Below are positions 13,901 through 27,425 of a DNA stretch of 64,000 nucleotides, piece after piece. Both the position numbers and the translations under genes were made by a program. Position 1 is the stretch's first letter; every line of letters starts with the position of its first letter. Source of the stretch: Hippasteria phrygiana (lineage: Eukaryota; Echinodermata; Asteroidea; Valvatida; Goniasteridae); assembly GCA_037893225.1 (NCBI GenBank), contig JAZGUH010001247.1:1-64000 (forward strand). Reading direction: 5' to 3'. Below the pieces are notes generated by a model. It was not told the DNA's origin, did not search any database, and saw only the letters and a program-made list of their open reading frames with translations.

Positions 13901-14684
13901 ATGGTGGCCGGGAAGAAAATAAACATTGCGAGGTTTGAATTTTCTCCACAAGTGTTAACTCTAAGAAGCCGCCGATAATTGCAACATGTAGCGCCAGATC
14001 TAAGCTATCCATACATGTCAAAATTACTGAATTTGGTTGATATTTCATGCAATTATGAATGAGTAAAGCAAGTCCATACCCCAGGGAATTTGACATGCAT
14101 GGAGCAATAAATAAAAGGTAATCTGCACACAGATGGTGGCCGGGAAGAAAATAAACATTGCGAGGTTTGAATTTTCTCCACAAGTGTTAACTCTAAGAAG
14201 CCGCCGATAATTGCAACATGTAGCGCCAGATCTAAGCTATCCATACATGTCAAAATTACTGAATTTGGTTGATATTTCATGCAATTATGAATGAGTAAAG
14301 CAAGTCATACCCCAGGGAATTTGACAGGCATGGAGCAATAAATAGAAGGTAATATGCACACAGATGTTGGCCGGAAAGAAAATAAACATTGCGAGGTTTG
14401 AATTTTCTCCACAAGTTTTAACTCTAAGAAGCCGCCGATAATTGCAACATGTAGCGCCAGATCTAAGCTATCCATACATGTCAAAATTACTGAATTTGGT
14501 TGATATTTCATGCAATTATGAATGAGTAAAGCAAGTCCATACCCCAGGGAATTTGACAGGCATGGAGCAATAAATAAAAGGTAATCTGCACACAGATGGT
14601 GGCCGGGAAGAAAATAAACATTGCGAGGTTTGAATTTTCTCCACAAGTGTTAACTCTAAGAAGCCGCCGATAATTGCAACATGT
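10981..14684. repeat. a/c alternating zone with 5-monomer (1,157-bp) and 11-monomer (2,546-bp) periodicity
   Basis: S-type a copies alternate with L-type c copies. The runs starting at 11676 and 12833 share their first three monomers. These include a c-type copy (12138 and 13295) marked by two rare bases, A33 to C and C80 to A (GTAAAGAAAG), giving a 1,157-bp period of five monomers. The trio S-a-t, L-G-c-g, L-T-c-g at 10981-11675 recurs at 13527-14221, an offset of 2,546 bp. This is the first place from the left where a higher-order order is clear. No b-type copy is seen inside the zone. Confidence 0.8.
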
Positions 14685-16305
14685 AGCGCCAGATCTAAGC
14701 TATCCATACATGTCAAAATTACTGAATTTGGTTGATATTTCATGCAATTATGAATGAGTAAAGCAAGTCATACCCCAGGGAATTTGACAGGCATGGAGCA
14801 ATAAATAGAAGGTAATATGCACACAGATGTTGGCCGGAAAGAAAATAAACATTGCGAGGTTTGAATTTTCTCCACAAGTTTTAACTCTAAGAAGCCGCCG
14901 ATAATTGCAACATGTAGCGCCAGATCTAAGCTATCCATACATGTCAAAATTACTGAATTTGGTTGATATTTCATGCAATTATGAATGAGTAAAGCAAGTC
15001 ATACCCCAGGGAATTTGACAGGCATGGAGCAATAAATAGAAGGTAATATGCACACAGATGTTGGCCGGAAAGAAAATAAACATTGCGAGGTTTGAATTTT
15101 CTCCACAAGTTTTAACTCTAAGAAGCCGCCGATAATTGCAACATGTAGCGCCAGATCTAAGCTATCCATACATGTCAAAATTACTGAATTTGGTTGATAT
15201 TTCATGCAATTATGAATGAGTAAAGCAAGTCCATACCCCAGGGAATTTGACAGGCATGGAGCAATAAATAGACGGTAACATGTACACAGATGTTGGCCGG
15301 AAAGAAAATAAACATTGCGAGGTTTGAATTTTCTCCACAAGTTTTAACTCTAAGAAGCCGCCGATAATTGCAACATGTAGCGCCAGATCTAAGCTATCCA
15401 TACATGTCAAAATTACTGAATTTGGTTGATATTTCATGCAATTATGAATGAGTAAAGCAAGTCCATACCCCAGGGAATTTGACAGGCATGGAGCAATAAA
15501 TAAAAGGTAATCTGCACACAGATGGTGGCCGGGAAGAAAATAAACATTGCGAGGTTTGAATTTTCTCCACAAGTGTTAACTCTAAGAAGCCGCCGATAAT
15601 TGCAACATGTAGCGCCAGATCTAAGCTATCCATACATGTCAAAATTACTGAATTTGGTTGATATTTCATGCAATTATGAATGAGTAAAGCAAGTCATACC
15701 CCAGGGAATTTGACAGGCATGGAGCAATAAATAGAAGGTAATATGCACACAGATGTTGGCCGGAAAGAAAATAAACATTGCGAGGTTTGAATTTTCTCCA
15801 CAAGTTTTAACTCTAAGAAGCCGCCGATAATTGCAACATGTAGCGCCAGATCTAAGCTATCCATACATGTCAAAATTACTGAATTTGGTTGATATTTCAT
15901 GCAATTATGAATGAGTAAAGCAAGTCCATACCCCAGGGAATTTGACAGGCATGGAGCAATAAATAAAAGGTAATCTGCACACAGATGGTGGCCGGAAAGA
16001 AAATAAACATTGCGAGGTTTGAATTTTCTCCACAAGTTTTAACTCTAAGAAGCCGCCGATAATTGCAACATGTAGCGCCAGATCTAAGCTATCCATACAT
16101 GTCAAAATTACTGAATTTGGTTGATATTTCATGCAATTATGAATGAGTAAAGCAAGTCCATACCCCAGGGAATTTGACAGGCATGGAGCAATAAATAAAA
16201 GGTAATCTGCACACAGATGGTGGCCGGGAAGAAAATAAACATTGCGAGGTTTGATTTTTCTCCACAAGTGTTAACTCTAAGAAGCCGCCGATAATTGCAA
16301 CATGT

Positions 16306-17231
16306 AGCGCCAGATCTAAGCTATCCATACATGTCAAAATTACTGAATTTGGTTGATATTTCATGCAATTATGAATGAGTAAAGCAAGTCATACCCCAGG
16401 GAATTTGACAGGCATGGAGCAATAAATAGAAGGTAATATGCACACAGATGTTGGCCGGAAAGAAAATAAACATTGCGAGGTTTGAATTTTCTCCACAAGT
16501 TTTAACTCTAAGAAGCCGCCGATAATTGCAACATGTAGCGCCAGATCTAAGCTATCCATACATGTCAAAATGACTGAATTTGGTTGATATTTCATGCAAT
16601 TATGAATGAGTAAAGCAAGTCATACCCCAGGGAATTTGACAGGCATGGAGCAATAAATAGAAGGTAATATGCACACAGATGTTGGCCGGAAAGAAAATAA
16701 ACATTGCGAGGTTTGAATTTTCTCCACGAGTTTTAACTCTAAGAAGCCGCCGATAATTGCAACATGTAGCGCCAGATCTAAGCTATCCATACATGTCAAA
16801 ATTACTGAATTTGGTTGATATTTCATGCAATTATGAATGAGTAAAGCAAGTCCATACCCCAGGGAATTTGATATGCATGGAGCAATAAATAGACGGTAAC
16901 ATGTACACAGATGTTGGCCGGAAAGAAAATAAACATTGCGAGGTTTGAATTTTCTCCACAAGTGTTAACTCTAAGAAGCCGCCGATAATTGCAACATGTT
17001 GCGCCAGATCTAAGCTATACATACATGTCAAAATTACTGAATTTGGTTGATATTTCATGCAATTATGAATGAGTAAAGCAAGTCCATACCCCAGGGAATT
17101 TGACATGCATGGAGCAATAAATAAAAGGTAATCTGCACACAGATGGTGGCCGGGAAGAAAATAAACATTGCGAGGTTTGAATTTTCTCCACAAGTGTTAA
17201 CTCTAAGAAGCCGCCGATAATTGCAACATGT
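16306..17231. repeat. Leftmost Q-type 4-monomer unit (926 bp)
   Basis: The order is S-a-t (16306), S-a-r with G36 before it (16537), L-Y-b-g (16768) and L-T-c-g (17000). The fourth copy begins TTGCGCC (A1 to T) and also has CTATACATAC (C20 to A). It is the only copy in the window where I see both changes; later Q units carry one or the other. The unit is isolated here but is amplified to the right of 41 kb. Confidence 0.8.
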
Positions 17232-17925
17232 AGCGCCAGATCTAAGCTATCCATACATGTCAAAATTACTGAATTTGGTTGATATTTCATGCAATTATGA
17301 ATGAGTAAAGCAAGTCATACCCCAGGGAATTTGACAGGCATGGAGCAATAAATAGAAGGTAATATGCACACAGATGTTGGCCGGAAAGAAAATAAACATT
17401 GCGAGGTTTGAATTTTCTCCACAAGTTTTAACTCTAAGAAGCCGCCGATAATTGCAACATGTAGCGCCAGATCTAAGCTATCCATACATGTCAAAATTAC
17501 TGAATTTGGTTGATATTTCATGCAATTATGAATGAGTAAAGCAAGTCCATACCCCAGGGAATTTGACAGGCATGGAGCAATAAATAAAAGGTAATCTGCA
17601 CACAGATGGTGGCCGGGAAGAAAATAAACATTGCGAGGTTTGAATTTTCTCCACAAGTGTTAACTCTAAGAAGCCGCCGATAATTGCAACATGTAGCGCC
17701 AGATCTAAGCTATCCATACATGTCAAAATTACTGAATTTGGTTGATATTTCATGCAATTATGAATGAGTAAAGCAAGTCATACCCCAGGGAATTTGACAG
17801 GCATGGAGCAATAAATAGAAGGTAATATGCACACAGATGTTGGCCGGAAAGAAAATAAACATTGCGAGGTTTGAATTTTCTCCACAAGTTTTAACTCTAA
17901 GAAGCCGCCGATAATTGCAACATGT

Positions 17926-18389
17926 AGCGCCAGATCTAAGCTATCCATACATGTCAAAATTACTGCATTTGGTTGATATTTCATGCAATTATGAATGAGT
18001 AAAGCAAGTCCATACCCCAGGGAATTTGACAGGCATGAAGCAATCAATAAAAGGTAATATGCACACAGATGGTGGCCGGAAAGAAAATAAACATTGCGAG
18101 GTTTGAATTTTCTCCACAAGTGTTAACTCTAAGAAGCCACCGATAATTGCAACATGTAGCGCCAGATCTAAGCTATCCATACATGTCAAAATTACTGAAT
18201 TTGGTTGATATTTCATGCAATTATGAATGAGTAAAGCAAGTCCATACCCCAGGGAATTTGACAGGCATGGAGCAATAAATAGAAGGTAATATGCACACAG
18301 ATGTTGGCCGGAAAGAAAATAAACATTGCGAGGTTTGAATTTTCTCCACAAGTGTTAACTCTAAGAAGCCACCGATAATTGCAACATGT
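17926..18389. repeat. Adjacent monomer pair sharing private CpG change G214 to A
   Basis: Two neighbouring copies read GCCACCG instead of GCCGCCG, at 18139 and 18371, exactly 232 bp apart. I saw this change nowhere else. It is a CpG transition, and its presence in two adjacent copies fits a single-monomer tandem duplication or local conversion. Confidence 0.75.
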
Positions 18390-18853
18390 AGCGCCAGATC
18401 TAAGCTATCCATACATGTCAAAATTACTGAATTTGGTTGATATTTCATGCAATTATGAATGAGTAAAGCAAGTCCATACCCCAGGGAATTTGACATGCAT
18501 GGAGCAATAAATAGACGGTAACATGTACACAGATGTTGGCCGGAAAGAAAATAAACATTGCGAGGTTTGGATTTTCTCCACAAGTGTTAACTCTAAGAAG
18601 CCGCCGATAATTGCAACATGTAGCGCCAGATCTAAGCTATCCATACATGTCAAAATTACTGAATTTGGTTGATATTTCATGCAATTATGAATGAGTAAAG
18701 CAAGTCCATACCCCAGGGAATTTGACATGCATGGAGCAATAAATAGACGGTAACATGTACACAGATGTTGGCCGGAAAGAAAATAAACATTGCGAGGTTT
18801 GGATTTTCTCCACAAGTGTTAACTCTAAGAAGCCGCCGATAATTGCAACATGT
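18390..18853. repeat. Adjacent b-type monomer pair sharing private A181 to G
   Basis: Both copies are L-T-b-g and read GGTTTGGATTTT at 18570 and 18802, 232 bp apart. The base is private to this pair. Together with the pair just before, it shows that the smallest step of change here is one monomer. Confidence 0.75.
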
Positions 18854-21167
18854 AGCGCCAGATCTAAGCTATCCATACATGTCAAAATTACTGAATTTGG
18901 TTGATATTTCATGCAATTATGAATGAGTAAAGCAAGTCATACCCCAGGGAATTTGACAGGCATGGAGCAATAAATAGACGGTAACATGTACACAGATGTT
19001 GGCCGGAAAGAAAATAAACATTGCGAGGTTTGAATTTTCTCCACAAGTTTTAACTCTAAGAAGCCGCCGATAATTGCAACATGTAGCGCCAGATCTAAGC
19101 TATCCATACATGTCAAAATTACTGCATTTGGTTGATATTTCATGCAATTATGAATGAGTAAAGCAAGTCCATACCCCAGGGAATTTGACAGGCATGAAGC
19201 AATAAATAAAAGGTAATATGCACACAGATGTTGGCCGGAAAGAAAATAAACATTGCGAGGTTTGAATTTTCTCCACAAGTGTTAACTCTAAGAAGCCGCC
19301 GATAATTGCAACATGTAGCGCCAGATCTAAGCTATCCATACATGTCAAAATTACCGAATTTGGTTGATATTTCATGCAATTATGAATGAGTAAAGCAAGT
19401 CATACCCCAGGGAATTTGACAGGCATGGAGCAATAAATAGAAGGTAATATGCACACAGATGTTGGCCGGAAAGAAAATAAACATTGCGAGGTTTGAATTT
19501 TCTCCACAAGTTTTAACTCTAAGAAGCCGCCGATAATTGCAACATGTAGCGCCAGATCTAAGCTATCCATACATGTCAAAATTACTGAATTTGGTTGATA
19601 TTTCATGCAATTATGAATGAGTAAAGCAAGTCCATACCCCAGGGAATTTGACAGGCATGGAGCAATAAATAAAAGGTAATCTGCACACAGATGGTGGCCG
19701 GGAAGAAAATAAACATTGCGAGGTTTGAATTTTCTCCACAAGTGTTAACTCTAAGAAGCCGCCGATAATTGCAACATGTAGCGCCAGATCTAAGCTATCC
19801 ATACATGTCAAAATTACTGAATTTGGTTGATATTTCATGCAATTATGAATGAGTAAAGCAAGTCATACCCCAGGGAATTTGATATGCATGGAGCAATAAA
19901 TAGACGGTAACATGTACACAGATGTTGGCCGGAAAGAAAATAAACATTGCGAGGTTTGAATTTTCTCCACAAGTGTTAACTCTAAGAAGCCGCCGATAAT
20001 TGCAACATGTAGCGCCAGATCTAAGCTATCCATACATGTCAAAATTACTGAATTTGGTTGATATTTCATGCAATTATGAATGAGTAAAGCAAGTCATACC
20101 CCAGGGAATTTGACAGGCATGGAGCAATACATAGAAGGTAATATGCACACAGATGTTGGCCGGAAAGAAAATAAACATTGCGAGGTTTGAATTTTCTCCA
20201 CAAGTTTTAACTCTAAGAAGCCGCCGATAATTGCAACATGTAGCGCCAGATCTAAGCTATCCATACATGTCAAAATTACTGAATTTGGTTGATATTTCAT
20301 GCAATTATGAATGAGTAAAGCAAGTCCATACCCCAGGGAATTTGACAGGCATGGAGCAATAAATAAAAGGTAATCTGCACACAGATGGTGGCCGGGAAGA
20401 AAATAAACATTGCGAGGTTTGAATTTTCTCCACAAGTGTTAACTCTAAGAAGCCGCCGATAATTGCAACATGTAGCGCCAGATCTAAGCTATCCATACAT
20501 GTCAAAATTACTGAATTTGGTTGATATTTCATGCAATTATGAATGAGTAAAGCAAGTCATACCCCAGGGAATTTGACAGGCATGGAGCAATAAATAGAAG
20601 GTAATATGCACACAGATGTTGGCCGGAAAGAAAATAAACATTGCGAGGTTTGAATTTTCTCCACAAGTTTTAACTCTAAGAAGCCGCCGATAATTGCAAC
20701 ATGTAGCGCCAGATCTAAGCTATCCATACATGTCAAAATGACTGAATTTGGTTGATATTTCATGCAATTATGAATGAGTAAAGCAAGTCATACCCCAGGG
20801 AATTTGACAGGCATGGAGCAATAAATAGAAGGTAATATGCACACAGATGTTGGCCGGAAAGAAAATAAACATTGCGAGGTTTGAATTTTCTCCACAAGTT
20901 TTAACTCTAAGAAGCCGCCGATAATTGCAACATGTAGCGCCAGATCTAAGCTATCCATACATGTCAAAATTACTGAATTTGGTTGATATTTCATGCAATT
21001 ATGAATGAGTAAAGCAAGTCCATACCCCAGGGAATTTGACATGCATGGAGCAATAAATAGACGGTAACATGTACACAGATGTTGGCCGGAAAGAAAATAA
21101 ACATTGCGAGGTTTGAATTTTCTCCACAAGTTTTAACTCTAAGAAGCCGCCGATAATTGCAACATGT

Positions 21168-22327
21168 AGCGCCAGATCTAAGCTATCCATACATGTCAAA
21201 ATTACTGAATTTGGTTGATATTTCATGCAATTATGAATGAGTAAAGCAAGTCCATACCCCAGGGAATTTGACATGCATGGAGCAATAAATAGACGGTAAC
21301 ATGTACACAGATGTTGGCCGGAAAGAAAATAAACATTGCGAGGTTTGAATTTTCTCCACAAGTGTTAACTCTAAGAAGCCGCCGATAATTGCAACATGTA
21401 GCGCCAGATCTAAGCTATCCATACATGTCAAAATTACTGAATTTGGTTGATATTTCATGCAATTATGAATGAGTAAAGCAAGTCCATACCCCAGGGAATT
21501 TGACATGCATGGAGCAATAAATAGACGGTAACATGTACACAGATGTTGGCCGGAAAGAAAATAAACATTGCGAGGTTTGAATTTTCTCCACAAGTTTTAA
21601 CTCTAAGAAGCCGCCGATAATTGCAACATGTAGCGCCAGATCTAAGCTATCCATACATGTCAAAATTACTGAATTTGGTTGATATTTCATGCAATTATGA
21701 ATGAGTAAAGCAAGTCCATACCCCAGGGAATTTGACATGCATGGAGCAATAAATAAAAGGTAATCTGCACACAGATGTTGGCCGGAAAGAAAATAAACAT
21801 TGCGAGGTTTGAATTTTCTCCACAAGTTTTAACTCTAAGAAGCCGCCGATAATTGCAACATGTAGCGCCAGATCTAAGCTATCCATACATGTCAAAATTA
21901 CTGAATTTGGTTGATATTTCATGCAATTATGAATGAGTAAAGCAAGTCCATACCCCAGGGAATTTGACATGCATGGAGCAATAAATAGACGGTAACATGT
22001 ACACAGATGTTGGCCGGAAAGAAAATTAACATTGCGAGGTTTGAATTTTCTCCACAAGTGTTAACTCTAAGAAGCCGCCGATAATTGCAACATGTAGCGC
22101 CAGATCTAAGCTATCCATACATGTCAAAATTACTGAATTTGGTTGATATTTCATGCAATTATGAATGAGTAAAGCAAGTCCATACCCCAGGGAATTTGAC
22201 ATGCATGGAGCAATAAATAAAAGGTAATCTGCACACAGATGGTGGCCGGGAAGCAAATAAACATTGCGAGGTTTGAATTTTCTCCACAAGTGTTAACTCT
22301 AAGAAGCCGCCGATAATTGCAACATGT
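21168..22327. repeat. 1,160-bp five-monomer segment, first copy
   Basis: The order is b-g, b-t, d-t, b-tt-g, c-g. The last copy carries the rare A159 to C change at 22254 (GAAGCAAATAAAC). All five are L-type, so the segment is exactly 5 x 232 bp. It is followed directly by a second copy with the same order and the same rare base. Confidence 0.85.
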
Positions 22328-23487
22328 AGCGCCAGATCTAAGCTATCCATACATGTCAAAATTACTGAATTTGGTTGATATTTCATGCAATTATGAATGA
22401 GTAAAGCAAGTCCATACCCCAGGGAATTTGACATGCATGGAGCAATAAATAGACGGTAACATGTACACAGATGTTGGCCGGAAAGAAAATAAACATTGCG
22501 AGGTTTGAATTTTCTCCACAAGTGTTAACTCTAAGAAGCCGCCGATAATTGCAACATGTAGCGCCAGATCTAAGCTATCCATACATGTCAAAATTACTGA
22601 ATTTGGTTGATATTTCATGCAATTATGAATGAGTAAAGCAAGTCCATACCCCAGGGAATTTGACATGCATGGAGCAATAAATAGACGGTAACATGTACAC
22701 AGATGTTGGCCGGAAAGAAAATAAACATTGCGAGGTTTGAATTTTCTCCACAAGTTTTAACTCTAAGAAGCCGCCGATAATTGCAACATGTAGCGCCAGA
22801 TCTAAGCTATCCATACATGTCAAAATTACTGAATTTGGTTGATATTTCATGCAATTATGAATGAGTAAAGCAAGTCCATACCCCAGGGAATTTGACATGC
22901 ATGGAGCAATAAATAAAAGGTAATCTGCACACAGATGTTGGCCGGAAAGAAAATAAACATTGCGAGGTTTGAATTTTCTCCACAAGTTTTAACTCTAAGA
23001 AGCCGCCGATAATTGCAACATGTAGCGCCAGATCTAAGCTATCCATACATGTCAAAATTACTGAATTTGGTTGATATTTCATGCAATTATGAATGAGTAA
23101 AGCAAGTCCATACCCCAGGGAATTTGACATGCATGGAGCAATAAATAGACGGTAACATGTACACAGATGTTGGCCGGAAAGAAAATTAACATTGCGAGGT
23201 TTGAATTTTCTCCACAAGTGTTAACTCTAAGAAGCCGCCGATAATTGCAACATGTAGCGCCAGATCTAAGCTATCCATACATGTCAAAATTACTGAATTT
23301 GGTTGATATTTCATGCAATTATGAATGAGTAAAGCAAGTCCATACCCCAGGGAATTTGACATGCATGGAGCAATAAATAAAAGGTAATCTGCACACAGAT
23401 GGTGGCCGGGAAGCAAATAAACATTGCGAGGTTTGAATTTTCTCCACAAGTGTTAACTCTAAGAAGCCGCCGATAATTGCAACATGT
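22328..23487. repeat. 1,160-bp five-monomer segment, second copy
   Basis: This is the direct tandem duplicate of 21168-22327. It has the same five-monomer order, and the rare A159 to C base is at 23414, 1,160 bp after its partner. I saw no difference between the two copies at the diagnostic sites, which suggests a recent event. Confidence 0.85.
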
Positions 23488-24182
23488 AGCGCCAGATCTA
23501 AGCTATCCATACATGTCAAAATTACTGAATTTGGTTGATATTTCATGCAATTATGAATGAGTAAAGCAAGTCATACCCCAGGGAATTTGACAGGCATGGA
23601 GCAATAAATAGAAGGTAATATGCACACAGATGTTGGCCGGAAAGAAAATAAACATTGCGAGGTTTGAATTTTCTCCACAAGTTTTAACTCTAAGAAGCCG
23701 CCGATAATTGCAACATGTAGCGCCAGATCTAAGCTATCCATACATGTCAAAATTACTGAATTTGGTTGATATTTCATGCAATTATGAATGAGTAAAGCAA
23801 GTCCATACCCCAGGGAATTTGACATGCATGGAGCAATAAATAGACGGTAACATGTACACAGATGTTGGCCGGAAAGAAAATAAACATTGCGAGGTTTGAA
23901 TTTTCTCCACAAGTTTTAACTCTAAGAAGCCGCCGATAATTGCAACATGTAGCGCCAGATCTAAGCTATCCATACATGTCAAAATTACTGAATTTGGTTG
24001 ATATTTCATGCAATTATGAATGAGTAAAGCAAGTCCATACCCCAGGGAATTTGACAGGCATGGAGCAATAAATAAAAGGTAATCTGCACACAGATGGTGG
24101 CCGGGAAGAAAATAAACATTGCGAGGTTTGAATTTTCTCCACAAGTGTTAACTCTAAGAAGCCGCCGATAATTGCAACATGT

Positions 24183-26267
24183 AGCGCCAGATCTAAGCTA
24201 TCCATACATGTCAAAATTACTGAATTTGGTTGATATTTCATGCAATTATGAATGAGTAAAGCAAGTCATACCCCAGGGAATTTGACAGGCATGGAGCAAT
24301 AAATAGAAGGTAATATGCACACAGATGTTGGCCGGAAAGAAAATAAACATTGCGAGGTTTGAATTTTCTCCACAAGTTTTAACTCTAAGAAGCCGCCGAT
24401 AATTGCAACATGTAGCGCCAGATCTAAGCTATCCATACATGTCAAAATGACTGAATTTGGTTGATATTTCATGCAATTATGAATGAGTAAAGCAAGTCAT
24501 ACCCCAGGGAATTTGACAGGCATGGAGCAATAAATAGAAGGTAATATGCACACAGATGTTGGCCGGAAAGAAAATAAACATTGCGAGGTTTGAATTTTCT
24601 CCACAAGTTTTAACTCTAAGAAGCCGCCGATAATTGCAACATGTAGCGCCAGATCTAAGCTATCCATACATGTCAAAATTACTGAATTTGGTTGATATTT
24701 CATGCAATTATGAATGAGTAAAGCAAGTCCATACCCCAGGGAATTTGACATGCATGGAGCAATAAATAGACGGTAACATGTACACAGATGTTGGCCGGAA
24801 AGAAAATAAACATTGCGAGGTTTGAATTTTCTCCACAAGTTTTAACTCTAAGAAGCCGCCGATAATTGCAACATGTAGCGCCAGATCTAAGCTATCCATA
24901 CATGTCAAAATTACTGAATTTGGTTGATATTTCATGCAATTATGAATGAGTAAAGCAAGTCCATACCCCAGGGAATTTGACATGCATGGAGCAATAAATA
25001 GACGGTAACATGTACACAGATGTTGGCCGGAAAGAAAATAAACATTGCGAGGTTTGAATTTTCTCCACAAGTGTTAACTCTAAGAAGCCGCCGATAATTG
25101 CAACATGTAGCGCCAGATCTAAGCTATCCATACATGTCAAAATTACTGAATTTGGTTGATATTTCATGCAATTATGAATGAGTAAAGCAAGTCCATACCC
25201 CAGGGAATTTGACATGCATGGAGCAATAAATAGACGGTAACATGTACACAGATGTTGGCCGGAAAGAAAATAAACATTGCGAGGTTTGAATTTTCTCCAC
25301 AAGTTTTAACTCTAAGAAGCCGCCGATAATTGCAACATGTAGCGCCAGATCTAAGCTATCCATACATGTCAAAATTACTGAATTTGGTTGATATTTCATG
25401 CAATTATGAATGAGTAAAGCAAGTCCATACCCCAGGGAATTTGACATGCATGGAGCAATAAATAGACGGTAACATGTACACAGATGTTGGCCGGAAAGAA
25501 AATTAACATTGCGAGGTTTGAATTTTCTCCACAAGTGTTAACTCTAAGAAGCCGCCGATAATTGCAACATGTAGCGCCAGATCTAAGCTATCCATACATG
25601 TCAAAATTACTGAATTTGGTTGATATTTCATGCAATTATGAATGAGTAAAGCAAGTCCATACCCCAGGGAATTTGACATGCATGGAGCAATAAATAAAAG
25701 GTAATCTGCACACAGATGGTGGCCGGGAAGCAAATAAACATTGCGAGGTTTGAATTTTCTCCACAAGTGTTAACTCTAAGAAGCCGCCGATAATTGCAAC
25801 ATGTAGCGCCAGATCTAAGCTATCCATACATGTCAAAATTACTGAATTTGGTTGATATTTCATGCAATTATGAATGAGTAAAGCAAGTCATACCCCAGGG
25901 AATTTGACAGGCATGGAGCAATAAATAGAAGGTAATATGCACACAGATGTTGGCCGGAAAGAAAATAAACATTGCGAGGTTTGAATTTTCTCCACAAGTT
26001 TTAACTCTAAGAAGCCGCCGATAATTGCAACATGTAGCGCCAGATCTAAGCTATCCATACATGTCAAAATTACTGAATTTGGTTGATATTTCATGCAATT
26101 ATGAATGAGTAAAGCAAGTCCATACCCCAGGGAATTTGACAGGCATGGAGCAATAAATAAAAGGTAATCTGCACACAGATGGTGGCCGGGAAGAAAATAA
26201 ACATTGCGAGGTTTGAATTTTCTCCACAAGTGTTAACTCTAAGAAGCCGCCGATAATTGCAACATGT
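24183..26267. repeat. Nine-monomer higher-order unit (2,085 bp)
   Basis: The order is that of the 10-monomer unit without the d-type copy: S-a-t, S-a-t with G36, b-t, b-g, b-t, b-tt-g, c-g with A159 to C (25731), S-a-t, L-G-c-g. Loss of exactly one monomer from an otherwise matching order is the expected product of unequal exchange in register. Confidence 0.85.
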
Positions 26268-26498
26268 AGCGCCAGATCTAAGCTATCCATACATGTCAAA
26301 ATTACTGAATTTGGTTGATATTTCATGCAATTATGAATGAGTAAAGCAAGTCATACCCCAGGGAATTTGACAGGCATGGAGCAATAAATAGAAGGTAATA
26401 TGCACACAGATGTTGGCCGGAAAGAAAATAAACATTGCGAGGTTTGAATTTTCTCCACAAGTTTTAACTCTAAGAAGCCGCCGATAATTGCAACATGT
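26268..26498. repeat. Representative S-type core-a monomer (231 bp)
   Basis: This is a clean example of the most common short copy. It has GTCAT (one C missing at 85/86), GACAGGCATGG at 103-113, the a core (G125, A127, T133, A134, C137, T147, A155) and AAGTTTTAAC near 194-202. A 231-bp length is a multiple of three, unlike the 232-bp form. Confidence 0.9.
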
Positions 26499-26961
26499 AG
26501 CGCCAGATCTAAGCTATCCATACATGTCAAAATGACTGAATTTGGTTGATATTTCATGCAATTATGAATGAGTAAAGCAAGTCATACCCCAGGGAATTTG
26601 ACAGGCATGGAGCAATAAATAGAAGGTAATATGCACACAGATGTTGGCCGGAAAGAAAATAAACATTGCGAGGTTTGAATTTTCTCCACAAGTTTTAACT
26701 CTAAGAAGCCGCCGATAATTGCAACATGTAGCGCCAGATCTAAGCTATCCATACATGTCAAAATTACTGAATTTGGTTGATATTTCATGCAATTATGAAT
26801 GAGTAAAGCAAGTCCATACCCCAGGGAATTTGACATGCATGGAGCAATAAATAGACGGTAACATGTACACAGATGTTGGCCGGAAAGAAAATAAACATTG
26901 CGAGGTTTGAATTTTCTCCACAAGTTTTAACTCTAAGAAGCCGCCGATAATTGCAACATGT

Positions 26962-27193
26962 AGCGCCAGATCTAAGCTATCCATACATGTCAAAATTACT
27001 GAATTTGGTTGATATTTCATGCAATTATGAATGAGTAAAGCAAGTCCATACCCCAGGGAATTTGACATGCATGGAGCAATAAATAGACGGTAACATGTAC
27101 ACAGATGTTGGCCGGAAAGAAAATAAACATTGCGAGGTTTGAATTTTCTCCACAAGTGTTAACTCTAAGAAGCCGCCGATAATTGCAACATGT
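26962..27193. repeat. Representative L-type core-b monomer (232 bp)
   Basis: The copy has GTCCAT, GACATGCATGG (T107, making an NsiI site ATGCAT), and the b core C127, C133, T137. T137 completes a BsrGI site (TGTACA) at 135-140. G197 makes an HpaI site (GTTAAC) at 197-202. These sites give simple restriction markers for the class. Confidence 0.9.
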
Positions 27194-27425
27194 AGCGCCA
27201 GATCTAAGCTATCCATACATGTCAAAATTACTGAATTTGGTTGATATTTCATGCAATTATGAATGAGTAAAGCAAGTCCATACCCCAGGGAATTTGACAT
27301 GCATGGAGCAATAAATAGACGGTAACATGTACACAGATGTTGGCCGGAAAGAAAATAAACATTGCGAGGTTTGAATTTTCTCCACAAGTTTTAACTCTAA
27401 GAAGCCGCCGATAATTGCAACATGT

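Larger units (their letters stand above)
14685..20473. repeat. Irregular satellite zone II, mixed a, b and c monomers
   Basis: This stretch is a mixture of a, b and c copies without one stable higher-order unit. It contains the leftmost Q-like 4-monomer unit (16306-17231), a partly converted c copy at 15842 with G147 but A155, adjacent copy pairs with private bases (17926-18853), and a pair with A41 to C then T39 to C near 19123 and 19354 that recurs in the later 6,024-bp repeats. An isolated S-type Y-class b copy lies at about 19780. No gene is present. Confidence 0.88.
20474..24182. repeat. Expanded 16-monomer higher-order unit (3,709 bp)
   Basis: Monomers start at 20474, 20705, 20936, 21168, 21400, 21632, 21864, 22096, 22328, 22560, 22792, 23024, 23256, 23488, 23719 and 23951. 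The order is that of the 10-monomer reference unit (26268-28584), with an internal five-monomer segment present twice and one extra L-T-b-t copy at 23719 before the closing L-G-c-g copy. It is the longest member of the 16/9/10 series that lies end to end between 20474 and 28584. Confidence 0.85.

Noticed and set aside
26268..26498. Stem-loop TTCAT/ATGAA as a functional hairpin
   Set aside because: The stem is only 5 bp and AT-rich, and the next bases do not pair. It is too weak to call a structural element.
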